Shown here: positions 1-7,945 of the stretch, piece after piece
How the letters are laid out: the number at the start of each line of letters is the position of its first letter
How positions within the stretch are numbered: position 1 is the stretch's first letter
DNA from: Steroidobacter gossypii
GTDB taxonomy: Bacteria; Pseudomonadota; Gammaproteobacteria; Steroidobacterales; Steroidobacteraceae
NCBI RefSeq assembly: GCF_016801985.1
Contig: NZ_JAEVLS010000003.1
Span: forward strand, 124,001 to 188,000
Direction of reading: 5' to 3'
Length of the DNA stretch: 64,000 nt
The notes under the pieces: generated by a model
Told to the model about the DNA's origin: nothing
Seen by the model: the letters and a program-made list of their open reading frames with translations, nothing else
Databases searched by the model: none
Translations under genes and position numbers: made by a program

Positions 1-128
1 CGGTGAAGTGTCCGTGTGTCTGGAAGGCCGTGGGTACGGAAATCCGTCCGGTCCCGATCCCGAGATACAACAATGAAAACCGGTGGTACATCGAGAAGTA
101 CCAGAGCATCGTGAGTCTGTTCGAATAG
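1..128 (+). CDS. 3' end of an unidentified protein (partial)
   Basis: An open frame enters from the left edge (codons from base 3) and stops with TAG at 126-128, leaving 41 residues. The tail is rich in Tyr, Trp and Asn and ends in YQSIVSLFE. I do not recognise it. It lies on the same strand and 113 bases ahead of the Tse2-like gene, so it could belong to a secretion-related gene set, but nothing in the visible residues shows this. Confidence 0.4.
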   Translation, partial: VKCPCVWKAVGTEIRPVPIPRYNNENRWYIEKYQSIVSLFE

Positions 129-241
129 CAGTGTCAAAAAATTGTCGGCGACGATGCACTGTCCAGTGCGGTGTCGCTTTTCCTTACAACCGGCTAGACT
201 AGCTCGCGTTGCTGCATGGGGCGCTACTGGAAGGCGTACGG

Positions 242-763
242 ATGGCGAATATAAGTGTCGATCTCTACCGATCCTGCAAGTCGTCGGGATGGACCGGAAA
301 ATCCGCGGCGAAGAAGACCGAGACGTTCACCGCCGCGCATGGCAGGGGCAGTCTCTATCCGGACTACCAGGGTTTCTGGAAGAAGGATAGGAGCAGCTTC
401 CGCCCGCCCGACGTCACATGGTTCGAGGACGACGAAGGCACGGCATGGGTGCGTGGCGTCGAGGATCGGAACGATAAAGGGCGCCACTATGTCAGCTGGA
501 AGGAAGGCGTTTCCGTCAGTGACGCGCCCGGCGGTTTTGGCTACAAGGGCTGGTTCTACTTCCTGTTGCCGGAAGGCACCACGATCCCCAATTCGCTGGA
601 TGTGACGCACACGCCAACGCGCAGCAACCCGGGACACTACTCGATCCGCTGTCGCAACCTGATGCGACGGGATGCATACGAAGGCGCCCTGGACAATCTG
701 GCGCGCGCGGCCCTCGCGAAAGCAGTCGAGCTCGGCAAGCAGTCTCTTTACCACTCCGAGTGA
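242..763 (+). CDS. tse2: Tse2-like type VI secretion toxin (ADP-ribosyltransferase fold)
   Basis: This 173-residue protein resembles Pseudomonas aeruginosa Tse2, a cytoplasm-acting toxin injected into neighbouring bacteria by the type VI secretion system. Seen here: an N-terminal VDLYR (residues 6-10), then LLPEGTTIPNSLDV (108-121), HYSI (132-135) and a C-terminal helix with DNLARAAL (151-158). From memory these line up with LTLYR, FVIPDGTDIPPDLKV, HYTI and DNFVRNAI of Tse2. The ATG at 242 is chosen because GGAAGG lies seven bases upstream; an ATG at 209 lacks such a site. The next gene resembles the cognate immunity protein, which strongly supports the call. No signal peptide is present, as expected for Tse2. 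No T6SS structural gene is visible in the window. Confidence 0.75.
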   Translation: MANISVDLYRSCKSSGWTGKSAAKKTETFTAAHGRGSLYPDYQGFWKKDRSSFRPPDVTWFEDDEGTAWVRGVEDRNDKGRHYVSWKEGVSVSDAPGGFGYKGWFYFLLPEGTTIPNSLDVTHTPTRSNPGHYSIRCRNLMRRDAYEGALDNLARAALAKAVELGKQSLYHSE

Positions 764-779
764 ACGAGGTTGGATCTCC

Positions 780-1037
780 ATGCGATCGATCAGTGAACGT
801 GACCTGGCGGTGGTGATCCCGCTGCTCGCCGCGAAGATCCGCGAGCTCACGGCGGAGTTGCGCGCCACCGACGAACGGCTCGACGACCTCACCGAGGAGG
901 AGGTCGAAGACCGCGTGCAGCTGCAGGATATGCTGGAACAATACGACGGCGTGCTCGACTCGCTGCGAACCGAATATGAAGAGGCGTTGTCCGAGGGTAT
1001 CAATCTACCCAGCTACGACCAGCTCGTGGCGCCTTGA
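780..1037 (+). CDS. tsi2: Tsi2-like immunity protein
   Basis: An 85-residue, highly charged, almost wholly helical protein that starts 16 bases after the toxin gene. It matches the plan of Tsi2, a small helical dimer that binds and neutralises Tse2. Seen here: LAAKIRELTAEL near the N-terminus, LEQYDGVLDSLRTEYEEAL in the middle and LPSYDQLV at the C-terminus. From memory Tsi2 has VAARTRELDAQL, LVGYDLAADDLKNAYEQAL and LPPYDRLI. Matching order and spacing of three segments in a protein this small, next to a Tse2-like gene, makes chance unlikely. Toxin and immunity genes are probably cotranscribed. Confidence 0.78.
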   Translation: MRSISERDLAVVIPLLAAKIRELTAELRATDERLDDLTEEEVEDRVQLQDMLEQYDGVLDSLRTEYEEALSEGINLPSYDQLVAP

Positions 1038-1052
1038 GCGTTCGGCGCTCGC

Positions 1053-1412
1053 TCAGCTGAGCGTTCCCATCTGCGCCTGTAGCAGCCACACCAGTTGCGC
1101 CTCGTCGATGGGCTTTTCGAGCACCAGCATCCGGTCCTCGATGGCCCATCGCGCGATGGTGTCCTCATCGTAGGTCGTGCAGATGAAGATGGGCAGTTCG
1201 GGGGCGCGCGCTCGGAGCCGTTGCGCCACACGATGCGCGCCGATGTCGGTCGGGCCGGCATCGATGATCGCGGCGTCGAACTCACCGCCGGCCGCCACAC
1301 CGATGGCGCGTCCGCCGTCCTGCTCACATTGAACACGGAATCCAGCCTTGCACAGTGCGTCGGTCAGCGCCACCGAGAAGGCCCTGGATTCAACAAGTAG
1401 GATGGTGCTCAT
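1053..1412 (-). CDS. Stand-alone response-regulator receiver domain
   Basis: A 119-residue single receiver (CheY-like) domain with no output domain. Expected phosphorylation features are present: an acidic Glu8 in LLVES, a likely phospho-acceptor Asp51 in IIDAG, Thr79/Thr80 in ICTTYD and the invariant Lys100 in LEKP. The usual acidic pair near the N-terminus is reduced to one Glu. Start chosen at the ATG at 1412, preceded by GGGAGG; an in-frame start at 1460 would add a non-conserved tail. No histidine kinase is adjacent, so the partner is unknown. It ends 15 bases from the end of the immunity gene, which faces it. Confidence 0.85.
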   Translation of the reverse strand: MSTILLVESRAFSVALTDALCKAGFRVQCEQDGGRAIGVAAGGEFDAAIIDAGPTDIGAHRVAQRLRARAPELPIFICTTYDEDTIARWAIEDRMLVLEKPIDEAQLVWLLQAQMGTLS

Positions 1413-1570
1413 CGATGCCTCCCAGGAAGTCGCCTTATTGAACACGTATTGCGAGGCCATTTAGTTGCCTGCGAAAGCGCGACGTCGAAGAGCACTTACG
1501 GTAGATTCGCACAGTAGTCCTGCTCCCGACAGAGAACGTCGGGCCTGACCGTGAAGAATTTGGAGAGCTC

Positions 1571-2482
1571 ATGATTACACGCCGCACGCTGATGCATTCC
1601 GCGTTGGCCGCCACTGCATTGGGAGCAACGTCACCGCTGCTCGCGGCGTCATCGAAGCGCAAGTTCAAACTGAAGTTCGCTCCGCACCTCGGTCAGTTCG
1701 TCGGCCACGCGGGCGAGAACATTGTGGATCAGTTGAAATTCATGGCGGACGAGGGTTTCACGGTCCTCGAAGATAACGGCATGATGCAGCGATCGGTCGC
1801 TACGCAGGAAACGATTGCCCGCACCATGCAACAACTGGGCATGTCGCTGGGCGTGTTCGTGGTGGCGGTGGGCGGCAATGAGAACCGGCTGTTCACGACG
1901 GGTCATCCCGACAATCGCAAACAGTTCGCGAAGGCCTGTCAGGAGGCGGTGACAGTCGCGAAGCGGGTCAACGCCAGGTGGATGACGGTCGTCCCAGGCG
2001 TGTTCGAGCGCAAACTGCCGATCGGCATACAGACGGCCAACGCGATCGACGTACTGCGCGCCGGCGCCGAAGTGTTCGAACGAGAGAACCTGGTCATGGT
2101 GCTCGAGCCACTTGCCGACACGCCCGATCTGTTCCTGCGCACGGCCGATCAGGCGTATGAAATCTGTCGCGCCGTCGACAGCCCGGCCTGCAAGATTCTG
2201 TTCGACATGTATCACCTGCAGCAGAATCAGGGCTCGATCATCGCAAGCATCGACCAGACCTGGAGCGAGATTGGCTACTTCCAGATGGGCGACGTGCCGG
2301 GGCGGCTCTGGCCTGGCACGGGCGAGATGAATTACGGCAACATCTTCAAGCACATCCTGGGCAAGATGCGGGAGAGCGGCCGCGACTTCATTTTCGGCAT
2401 GGAGCATGGACCGTGGAAGCCGAACAAGGCAAGCGAGCGTGCCTGCATCGAGTCATATGCGGCGCTCAACGCGGTGTTGTGA
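1571..2482 (+). CDS. Exported hydroxypyruvate-isomerase-like TIM-barrel protein
   Basis: 303 residues. The N-terminus (TRRTLMHSALAATALGA) is a Tat-type signal peptide with twin Arg at residues 4-5, so the protein probably folds in the cytoplasm and acts in the periplasm. The rest resembles the xylose-isomerase-like TIM-barrel family that includes hydroxypyruvate isomerase. Candidate metal or substrate ligands are visible in LEPL, FDMYHLQ, QMGDVPGR and GMEHG. Substrate cannot be told from sequence. It stands alone between convergent or unrelated genes; its stop is 15 bases from the end of the M23 peptidase gene on the opposite strand. Confidence 0.8.
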   Translation: MITRRTLMHSALAATALGATSPLLAASSKRKFKLKFAPHLGQFVGHAGENIVDQLKFMADEGFTVLEDNGMMQRSVATQETIARTMQQLGMSLGVFVVAVGGNENRLFTTGHPDNRKQFAKACQEAVTVAKRVNARWMTVVPGVFERKLPIGIQTANAIDVLRAGAEVFERENLVMVLEPLADTPDLFLRTADQAYEICRAVDSPACKILFDMYHLQQNQGSIIASIDQTWSEIGYFQMGDVPGRLWPGTGEMNYGNIFKHILGKMRESGRDFIFGMEHGPWKPNKASERACIESYAALNAVL

Positions 2483-2497
2483 CGTCGAGCTGTCCGT

Positions 2498-3688
2498 TCA
2501 TCGCTTCAGTTCTGGAAAGACGATGACGGTGTTGGCGCCAGGCAGCTCTCTGCTGCGCTTTCTTGCGGCAGCAGGCAGAGAGGAAGATTTCCAGGGTTCA
2601 CCGGTGGCGAACGTGTGGATGTCATCGTAGGCGCCCACCACCTCGAAACCAGAGAACACGTACGGTAGTCCTTCCGCTGCAAGCTCCGCCTCGGCATCTG
2701 CGACGTGAAAATGAAGGTGAGGGCCGGACGAGCTGCTGCCGGAGTTGCCGAGTCGCCCGAGCACCTGGCCGCTCTTCACCCGATCTCCACGTTTGACCGC
2801 GATGCTGCCATGTTGGAGATGCTCATAGAACGCGTAGCGGCCGCCGCCCAGGTCGAGCGTCACGTAGTTGCCGCTGGCGTTCTCGAGAGCGAGCGGGCCG
2901 GTTGCCTCCGACAGCGTCGCCCCTTCGGTCATGTCGTCGACGGCTTCAGCGATGACGCCGTCCGCAACGGCAAGCACCTCGGCGCCGTAGCCATGCCAGT
3001 TTCGGATACTGTTGACGTCGCCGCGTGCGCGTGTCGCGTCGTCACCCAGCTTCACCCAATCGATGGCGAAGCGCGCAGGAATGCGGGCACGTCCATTGAG
3101 TGTGTAGACAGATGTTCGATGCCCGCCAACCATCAGCGGGTCATACAACGCAACCCACGGCCCACCACGCAACGGCGCGTTGAGAACGACGGGCTGCTCG
3201 CCACGTACAGCGCACCCGCTATCAGTAATGACGGCGTGCTCGCGTCCTGACGACCGCATGAGATCGAGCTCGATTCTGTGCTGAAGCCTGGCAGGGATTG
3301 CTGACCTGTCTTCCAACGGCAGCCATAAATAGATGATCGTCCTCCCGCCAGGGGGGATGATCTGGCGCTCAGCGTCCGCCACTCGCGCGCCCACGCGATC
3401 GAGCCTTGCTGCGAGCTGCGAATCGCTGAATTCCGCTACGCGGCTGTCGCGACCGGCGTCCAGTATCTCCAGGCGCTTCAACACCACGTCGACCGGTCGA
3501 AAGTTCGTGATGTGCAACTCATAAGCAAGGTGCCGGGCGCCAGCGATGGTGACCGGCGTGGGTGCGGACGGAATCTGAATGTCCACCGACTGCACCAGTC
3601 GGGCGCGCTGTTGCGAGGCTGCCGCCTGATCGAGCGGAGCGAACCAAGCCAACATCACTAATACGACGACGCTTGCGCTGCTTGTCAC
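2498..3688 (-). CDS. Secreted M23-family (LytM-like) metallopeptidase
   Basis: 396 residues with an N-terminal hydrophobic signal peptide ending near AAA. The first half has no clear motif and is probably a beta-rich domain. The C-terminal third is M23-like: AVADGVI, GNYVTLDLGGGRYAFYEHL, GQVLGRLGNSGSSSSGPHL and the zinc-binding HLHFH at residues 324-328. The usual HxxxD motif at the start of the domain is not obvious (ARFAIDW is the nearest match, with the His absent), so catalytic activity is uncertain. M23 enzymes cleave peptidoglycan cross-bridges or Gly-rich peptides. It is convergent with the TIM-barrel gene. Confidence 0.8.
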   Translation of the reverse strand: MTSSASVVVLVMLAWFAPLDQAAASQQRARLVQSVDIQIPSAPTPVTIAGARHLAYELHITNFRPVDVVLKRLEILDAGRDSRVAEFSDSQLAARLDRVGARVADAERQIIPPGGRTIIYLWLPLEDRSAIPARLQHRIELDLMRSSGREHAVITDSGCAVRGEQPVVLNAPLRGGPWVALYDPLMVGGHRTSVYTLNGRARIPARFAIDWVKLGDDATRARGDVNSIRNWHGYGAEVLAVADGVIAEAVDDMTEGATLSEATGPLALENASGNYVTLDLGGGRYAFYEHLQHGSIAVKRGDRVKSGQVLGRLGNSGSSSSGPHLHFHVADAEAELAAEGLPYVFSGFEVVGAYDDIHTFATGEPWKSSSLPAAARKRSRELPGANTVIVFPELKR

Positions 3689-3861
3689 AAAGCGCTCCCT
3701 GCAAGTAGACGATGCGCGCGATTATCCGGTCGGCGCCTGTCATTTGTCCGATATTGCGTCGAACTGTTCTCCGGTTGCGATGGACCGCGCTCGGTGGGCT
3801 TTGGCGTTACGCGAGAAGCCGCCAACCAGGCGGTATGTAACTTCCCCTGACAGTCGTCTGG

Positions 3862-4302
3862 TCACCAGGACTCGCTGATGACGAGCTGCACGCTCTCATC
3901 ATCCACCGCTGTGGTGATCGAGGACGAGAATGCCTGCACGTGACGTTTGAATTCTTCCGGCGTGCGGCCGTTGAAATCGAGCCAGTTGAACTTTGCGACG
4001 AACTCCGGCTTGTTCAGCGCGGGCTTGAAAGTCACATACATATCCCGCGGGCCGCGGCAGGTGATCTCTTCGACACGTTTGACGTGCGCCCGGCATTTGT
4101 AGCCGCTGGCTTCCGCCACTGCCCAGAAGGACTTCGAGATTTTCTCCGGCAGCGGCTTAGTCGGCCACTTCGATTCATGGTTCGAGCTCTGCGCCGGGAC
4201 CGGATAGGAGAGGGTGAGGATGGCGTATTCACCCTTGGCGCACGAGGCGACGACGAGGCTTGCGGCCAGTGTGAATGCAAGGCGCTTCGCCGCTTGTGGC
4301 AT
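3862..4302 (-). CDS. Small lipoprotein of unknown function
   Basis: 146 residues. The N-terminus is a lipoprotein signal peptide (LAASLVVASCAKG) with a lipobox ending in Cys, so the mature protein is probably membrane-anchored. No known domain is recognised; two further Cys residues (YKCRAH and ITCRG) could form a disulfide. Start at the ATG at 4302, preceded by GGAA six bases upstream; a longer in-frame start at 4356 would bury the signal peptide. It is divergent from the S9 peptidase gene across about 110 bases. Confidence 0.7.
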   Translation of the reverse strand: MPQAAKRLAFTLAASLVVASCAKGEYAILTLSYPVPAQSSNHESKWPTKPLPEKISKSFWAVAEASGYKCRAHVKRVEEITCRGPRDMYVTFKPALNKPEFVAKFNWLDFNGRTPEEFKRHVQAFSSSITTAVDDESVQLVISESW

Positions 4303-4374
4303 GTCTAGTTCCAAGTCGGGCGAATCGCGAGATTCGATTCGCTGAATGTAGCGCATCGCTGCGCCGGTCGCGAT

Positions 4375-4407
4375 TTGCGTGATCGCGCTTGTGGTATACG
4401 ATATACC
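4375..4407 (+). promoter_or_regulatory. Promoter overlapped by a GTATACGA-type operator (S9 peptidase)
   Basis: TTGCGT (4375-4380) and TACGAT (4397-4402), 16 bases apart, make a plausible sigma-70 promoter. The -10 lies inside an inverted repeat, GGTATA-CGA-TATACC (4393-4407). The repeat shares GTATACGA with the elements at 54467 and 58395 beside the FCD-GntR gene. Transcription from this -10 would start about two to four bases before the ATG at 4413, so the mRNA may be leaderless. Confidence 0.5.
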
Positions 4408-4412
4408 TACAT

Positions 4413-6707
4413 ATGAAAGCCTTCACCTGCTTATCGCTCGCTGCGCTGCTGTCTTCGATCGCGGTTACTTCAGTGCTGGCCGCTGCTGATTCCGCGGCGG
4501 TCCGGCGTTCGGTCAGTCTCCGGGACGATTGGATGTATCTCACTCGGGACGTGGCCGAGCCCGCCGAATGGACGCATGACGGCAAGCGATTTCACTATCG
4601 GAAGACGGTGGAGGGTGGCTTCGCCTTCGTCGAAATCGATGCGCGCACGCTGAAGCGGCGCGCTCCTTTCGACCCGGGCAAGCTCGCTACAGCGCTCAAT
4701 GAAGTGACTCAGCAGAGTTATCAGCCCCTGCGCTTGCCGTTCGAGACGTTTGAATACACTGATGAGAACCGCGCGATCAACGTGACAGTCGAAGGTCAGC
4801 GATGGACCTGTGGCATCGTGAACTATGCGTGCAACAAGGCCGAACCCAAGGACAGAACCCGCCCCCGCGCCTTCGGCGTGGTTCGCGATCTGGACGTGCC
4901 GGCCGACAACTCTCCGCGCACATCGCCTGACGGGAAATGGGAGGCATTTGTCGAAGATGACAATGTCGTCGTCCGTCGCGTGGGATCGAAGGAAGTCATC
5001 GCGCTCAGCACCGACGGCACGCCGGGCGAGTTCTACGATCCGGAGACGCTCGCCTGGTCGCCCGATTCGTCTCGCTTGGTCGCGTATCGAGTGCGCCCGG
5101 GTTTTCGCCGCATTGTCACGCGAATCGAAGCCGCTCCGTTGCGACAGCTGCAACCCACCGTGCGCACGCAGCTCTATCCCAAGCCTGGCGATCCCGTCGA
5201 TATCGAACAGCCCGTGTTGTTTCACGTGCTCGAGCGGCGCCGGCTGGACATCGACAACGCGCTATTTCCCAACCTGTATGAGCTTTCTGCGCCGCAGTGG
5301 CGCAGGGACGGCCGAACCTTCGCGTTCGACTATCAACGGCGCGGGCACGGCCAGGCGCGAGTCATCGAAGTCGACGGCCAGACGGGCGCGGCCAAGGCCG
5401 TGATCACAGAAGATGCGCGGACGTTTGTTTTTGCCGACCGTCGTTATCGACACGATGTCGGCGACGACGCGCGCGAGATCGTCTGGATTTCCGAGCGCGA
5501 TGGCTGGCGGCATCTGTATCTCGCCGACGCCGCCTCAGGCGAGATGAAACAGATCACTCGCGGAGCGTGGATCGTGCGAGACGTGCTCAAAGTGGACGAT
5601 GCCAAGCGGCGCATCTGGTTTTCGGCCAGCGGCATGGATGAGGGCAAGGACCCGTACTTCAAACATGTGTTTCGCGTCGACTTCGACGGCGCCAATCTCA
5701 CTCGGCTGACCACTGCGGACGCCACGCATGAAGTGCGCTTCGCGCCCGACATGTCTCTTTATGTCGATACGTATTCGCGTGTAGACATGCCGCCGGTGTC
5801 GGAGCTTCGCCGTGCGGACGGCTCGCTGGTTGCGACACTCGAGCGCGGGGACATCTCTCGCCTCACCGCCGCCGGCTGGCGCCCGCCCGAGCCCTTCGTG
5901 GCCAAGGGACGCGATGGCGTGACGGATATCTGGGGGCTGGTCGTGCGTCCGCGCGACTACGATCCCGCCAGAAAATATCCGGTGATCGAAAACATCTACG
6001 CCGGTCCGCACGACAGCTTCGTGCCCAAGAGCTTCTGGCCGTTCGGCTTTCATTCGGGCGGCGACAAGGTCATTGGCATGCAAGCGCAGGCGGACCTGGG
6101 TTTCATCGTCGTGCAGATCGATGGCATGGGCACCGCAAATCGATCCAAGGCGTTTCACGATGTCGCCTGGAAGAACCTTGCGGACTCCGGCTTCCCAGAC
6201 CGCATTCTCTGGCACAAGGCGCTGGCCAGCCGCGATCCTTCCTATGACATCGGTCACGTCGGCATCTATGGCGCCTCCGCCGGCGGCCAGAGCGCTCTGA
6301 ATGCGTTGCTGTTCTATCCCCATTTCTACCGGGCCGCGGTCGCGTACGCCGGCTGTTACGACAATCGGATGGACAAAATCAGCTGGAACGAGCAATGGCT
6401 GGGCTGGCCAGTCGATGCGAGTTACGCGGCTGCCTCGGGCGTCGAGCACGCCGCCAGATTGCAAGGTCGGCTGCTATTGATCGTCGGTGAGCAGGACTCG
6501 AATGTGGACCCGGCTTCGACGATGCAGGTGGTCGATGCGCTGATCAAAGCGGACAAGGACTTCGAGCTACTGGTGGTGCCCGGCGGCGAGCACTCCGTGG
6601 GCCGATCGACGGGCCCCATCCACTACGTGCAGCGCCGTCAGTTCGAGTTCTTTATGCGCGCGTTGCAGAGCGTTCCGGCGGCGAATGGAAACAGCGGGCC
6701 GACGTGA
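4413..6707 (+). CDS. S9 family prolyl peptidase (dipeptidyl-peptidase IV-like)
   Basis: 764 residues with a signal peptide (MKAFTCLSLAALLSSIAV), so periplasmic or outer-membrane associated. Residues about 30-500 carry repeated WSPDS/SPDGK-type blades of the S9 beta-propeller. The C-terminal alpha/beta-hydrolase domain has the nucleophile motif YGASAGG (Ser near 622), Asp in GEQDSN (near 694) and His in GGEHS (near 727). Members of this family cut after Pro near the N-terminus of peptides. A shared operator (4393-4407) ties it to the Pro/Hyp locus at 54-64 kb. The ATG at 4413 is chosen because the signal peptide begins there; there is no ribosome binding site, which fits a leaderless transcript. 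Confidence 0.88.
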   Translation: MKAFTCLSLAALLSSIAVTSVLAAADSAAVRRSVSLRDDWMYLTRDVAEPAEWTHDGKRFHYRKTVEGGFAFVEIDARTLKRRAPFDPGKLATALNEVTQQSYQPLRLPFETFEYTDENRAINVTVEGQRWTCGIVNYACNKAEPKDRTRPRAFGVVRDLDVPADNSPRTSPDGKWEAFVEDDNVVVRRVGSKEVIALSTDGTPGEFYDPETLAWSPDSSRLVAYRVRPGFRRIVTRIEAAPLRQLQPTVRTQLYPKPGDPVDIEQPVLFHVLERRRLDIDNALFPNLYELSAPQWRRDGRTFAFDYQRRGHGQARVIEVDGQTGAAKAVITEDARTFVFADRRYRHDVGDDAREIVWISERDGWRHLYLADAASGEMKQITRGAWIVRDVLKVDDAKRRIWFSASGMDEGKDPYFKHVFRVDFDGANLTRLTTADATHEVRFAPDMSLYVDTYSRVDMPPVSELRRADGSLVATLERGDISRLTAAGWRPPEPFVAKGRDGVTDIWGLVVRPRDYDPARKYPVIENIYAGPHDSFVPKSFWPFGFHSGGDKVIGMQAQADLGFIVVQIDGMGTANRSKAFHDVAWKNLADSGFPDRILWHKALASRDPSYDIGHVGIYGASAGGQSALNALLFYPHFYRAAVAYAGCYDNRMDKISWNEQWLGWPVDASYAAASGVEHAARLQGRLLLIVGEQDSNVDPASTMQVVDALIKADKDFELLVVPGGEHSVGRSTGPIHYVQRRQFEFFMRALQSVPAANGNSGPT

Positions 6708-6783
6708 TCATTCGGCTCGCCCCGGGGGCGCGCTGGACCTGGCCTGCGCGCCGCTGCGATTCGGCGGTGCACGCATCACAGTC

Positions 6784-7935
6784 TCATGCGACTTGACGGC
6801 CGCCGCACCAGGTTGCGACAACGACCGGGCCGTGCGCTGAGTCGCGGACCCGAACGAGATCGGCGCGGTGCCCGGTCTGAATGCGACCGCGATCGTGCAG
6901 CCCGAGGACTCGGGCGGGGACCTCGGCGACGCTGGCGATGGCCTGCGGCAACGAGTGATGGAAGTGGCTCGAGAGGTAAAACGCGGCTTGCAGCAGGCTG
7001 GGGGGAAAGTAGTCGGAGGAGAGGATGTGGCATACGCCGGCCTTGACCAATTCGCTGGCGGCGATGTTGCCGGAATGCGAGCCATTGCGGATCAAGTTGG
7101 GAGCGCCAGCGACGACGTTCATGCCACGGCCCGCGGCCGCTATCGCAGCCTCGAGCGAGGTCGGAAACTCAGCAATCCGACAGCCGTCACGATGAGCATC
7201 GGCGATACTGGCGGCGTTGCAGTCATCGTGACTTGCGATGATGGCCGCGTACTCAGTGGCAACGCGAATTGCGAACCGTCGATTTTCGTCCGCGAACGTT
7301 GCTCGCGCCTGTTGTCGGCGAGCAATCAGGGCGTCCAGCCGCTCGGCAGTCATGCCGTAACGAGCCTGGTAATGCCGACGAAATCTGCCGAGGTCGGTCC
7401 ATTGTCCCTGGCCGGGCGTGTGATCCATGAGTGACACGATCCGGGGCGAACGTATCTCACAGGCGCGGAGAAGTTGCGCGGGCATGCGAGGGCTGCTCAG
7501 CTCGCAGCGCAAGTGCAGTTGATGATCGACTCGCAACAAGCCGGTGCGTTGAGCGGAGAGGGTAGCGAGAATCTCTTCTAGATAGGACTCATCGTTCGCC
7601 TCGTCGCTCAGGTCCGCGCCCAAGGTCACTGCATCGAATGCGGTGGTGATGCCCGCCGACGCCAGCTCGGCATCGTGCGACAACACGGCGCGCTTGGCCA
7701 GCCATGGAGCGCCCAGGCGTGGGATGCGGTGACGTTCGAAGTTATCGGTGTGCAGCTCGATCAAGCCCGGCAGCAGATAGTCGCCTTCGCAGTCGATCTG
7801 CCGAAGCGATGTTTGCAATCCCTCCCCGATGCGACCAATCCGACCGTGCCGCACTTCGACGGTCAGCAGCGCCAGCCGCTCCGGCAGAACCGCCTGAGCG
7901 TTGCACAGCGCGAAACAGTTCGGATCGTCGGGAAT
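6784..7935 (-). CDS. phnM: PhnM-type phosphonate amidohydrolase, probable ATT start
   Basis: PhnM hydrolyses the triphosphate of ribose-1-phosphonate 5-triphosphate in the C-P lyase pathway. Its motifs are all visible: LPGLIELHTDN, HQLHLRCELS, DHTPGQ, SHDD, GAPNLIRNGSHSGN and LSSDYFPPSLLQAAF. A GTG at 7854 would cut off the conserved N-terminal strand (LCNAQAVLPERLALLTVEVR), which is encoded in frame upstream. The only plausible start there is ATT at 7935-7933, with GAGG eight bases ahead, giving 383 residues, close to E. coli PhnM. No other C-P lyase gene is in the window. It lies ten bases after the PEP-mutase-family gene and two genes after phnF. Confidence 0.85.
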   Translation of the reverse strand: MPDDPNCFALCNAQAVLPERLALLTVEVRHGRIGRIGEGLQTSLRQIDCEGDYLLPGLIELHTDNFERHRIPRLGAPWLAKRAVLSHDAELASAGITTAFDAVTLGADLSDEANDESYLEEILATLSAQRTGLLRVDHQLHLRCELSSPRMPAQLLRACEIRSPRIVSLMDHTPGQGQWTDLGRFRRHYQARYGMTAERLDALIARRQQARATFADENRRFAIRVATEYAAIIASHDDCNAASIADAHRDGCRIAEFPTSLEAAIAAAGRGMNVVAGAPNLIRNGSHSGNIAASELVKAGVCHILSSDYFPPSLLQAAFYLSSHFHHSLPQAIASVAEVPARVLGLHDRGRIQTGHRADLVRVRDSAHGPVVVATWCGGRQVA

Positions 7936-7945
7936 GCCTCGAACC

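Noticed and set aside
1-1037. T6SS structural genes near the toxin pair
   Set aside because: None of Hcp, VgrG, PAAR or Tss-type sequences is visible; the partial frame at 1-128 is too short to assign.
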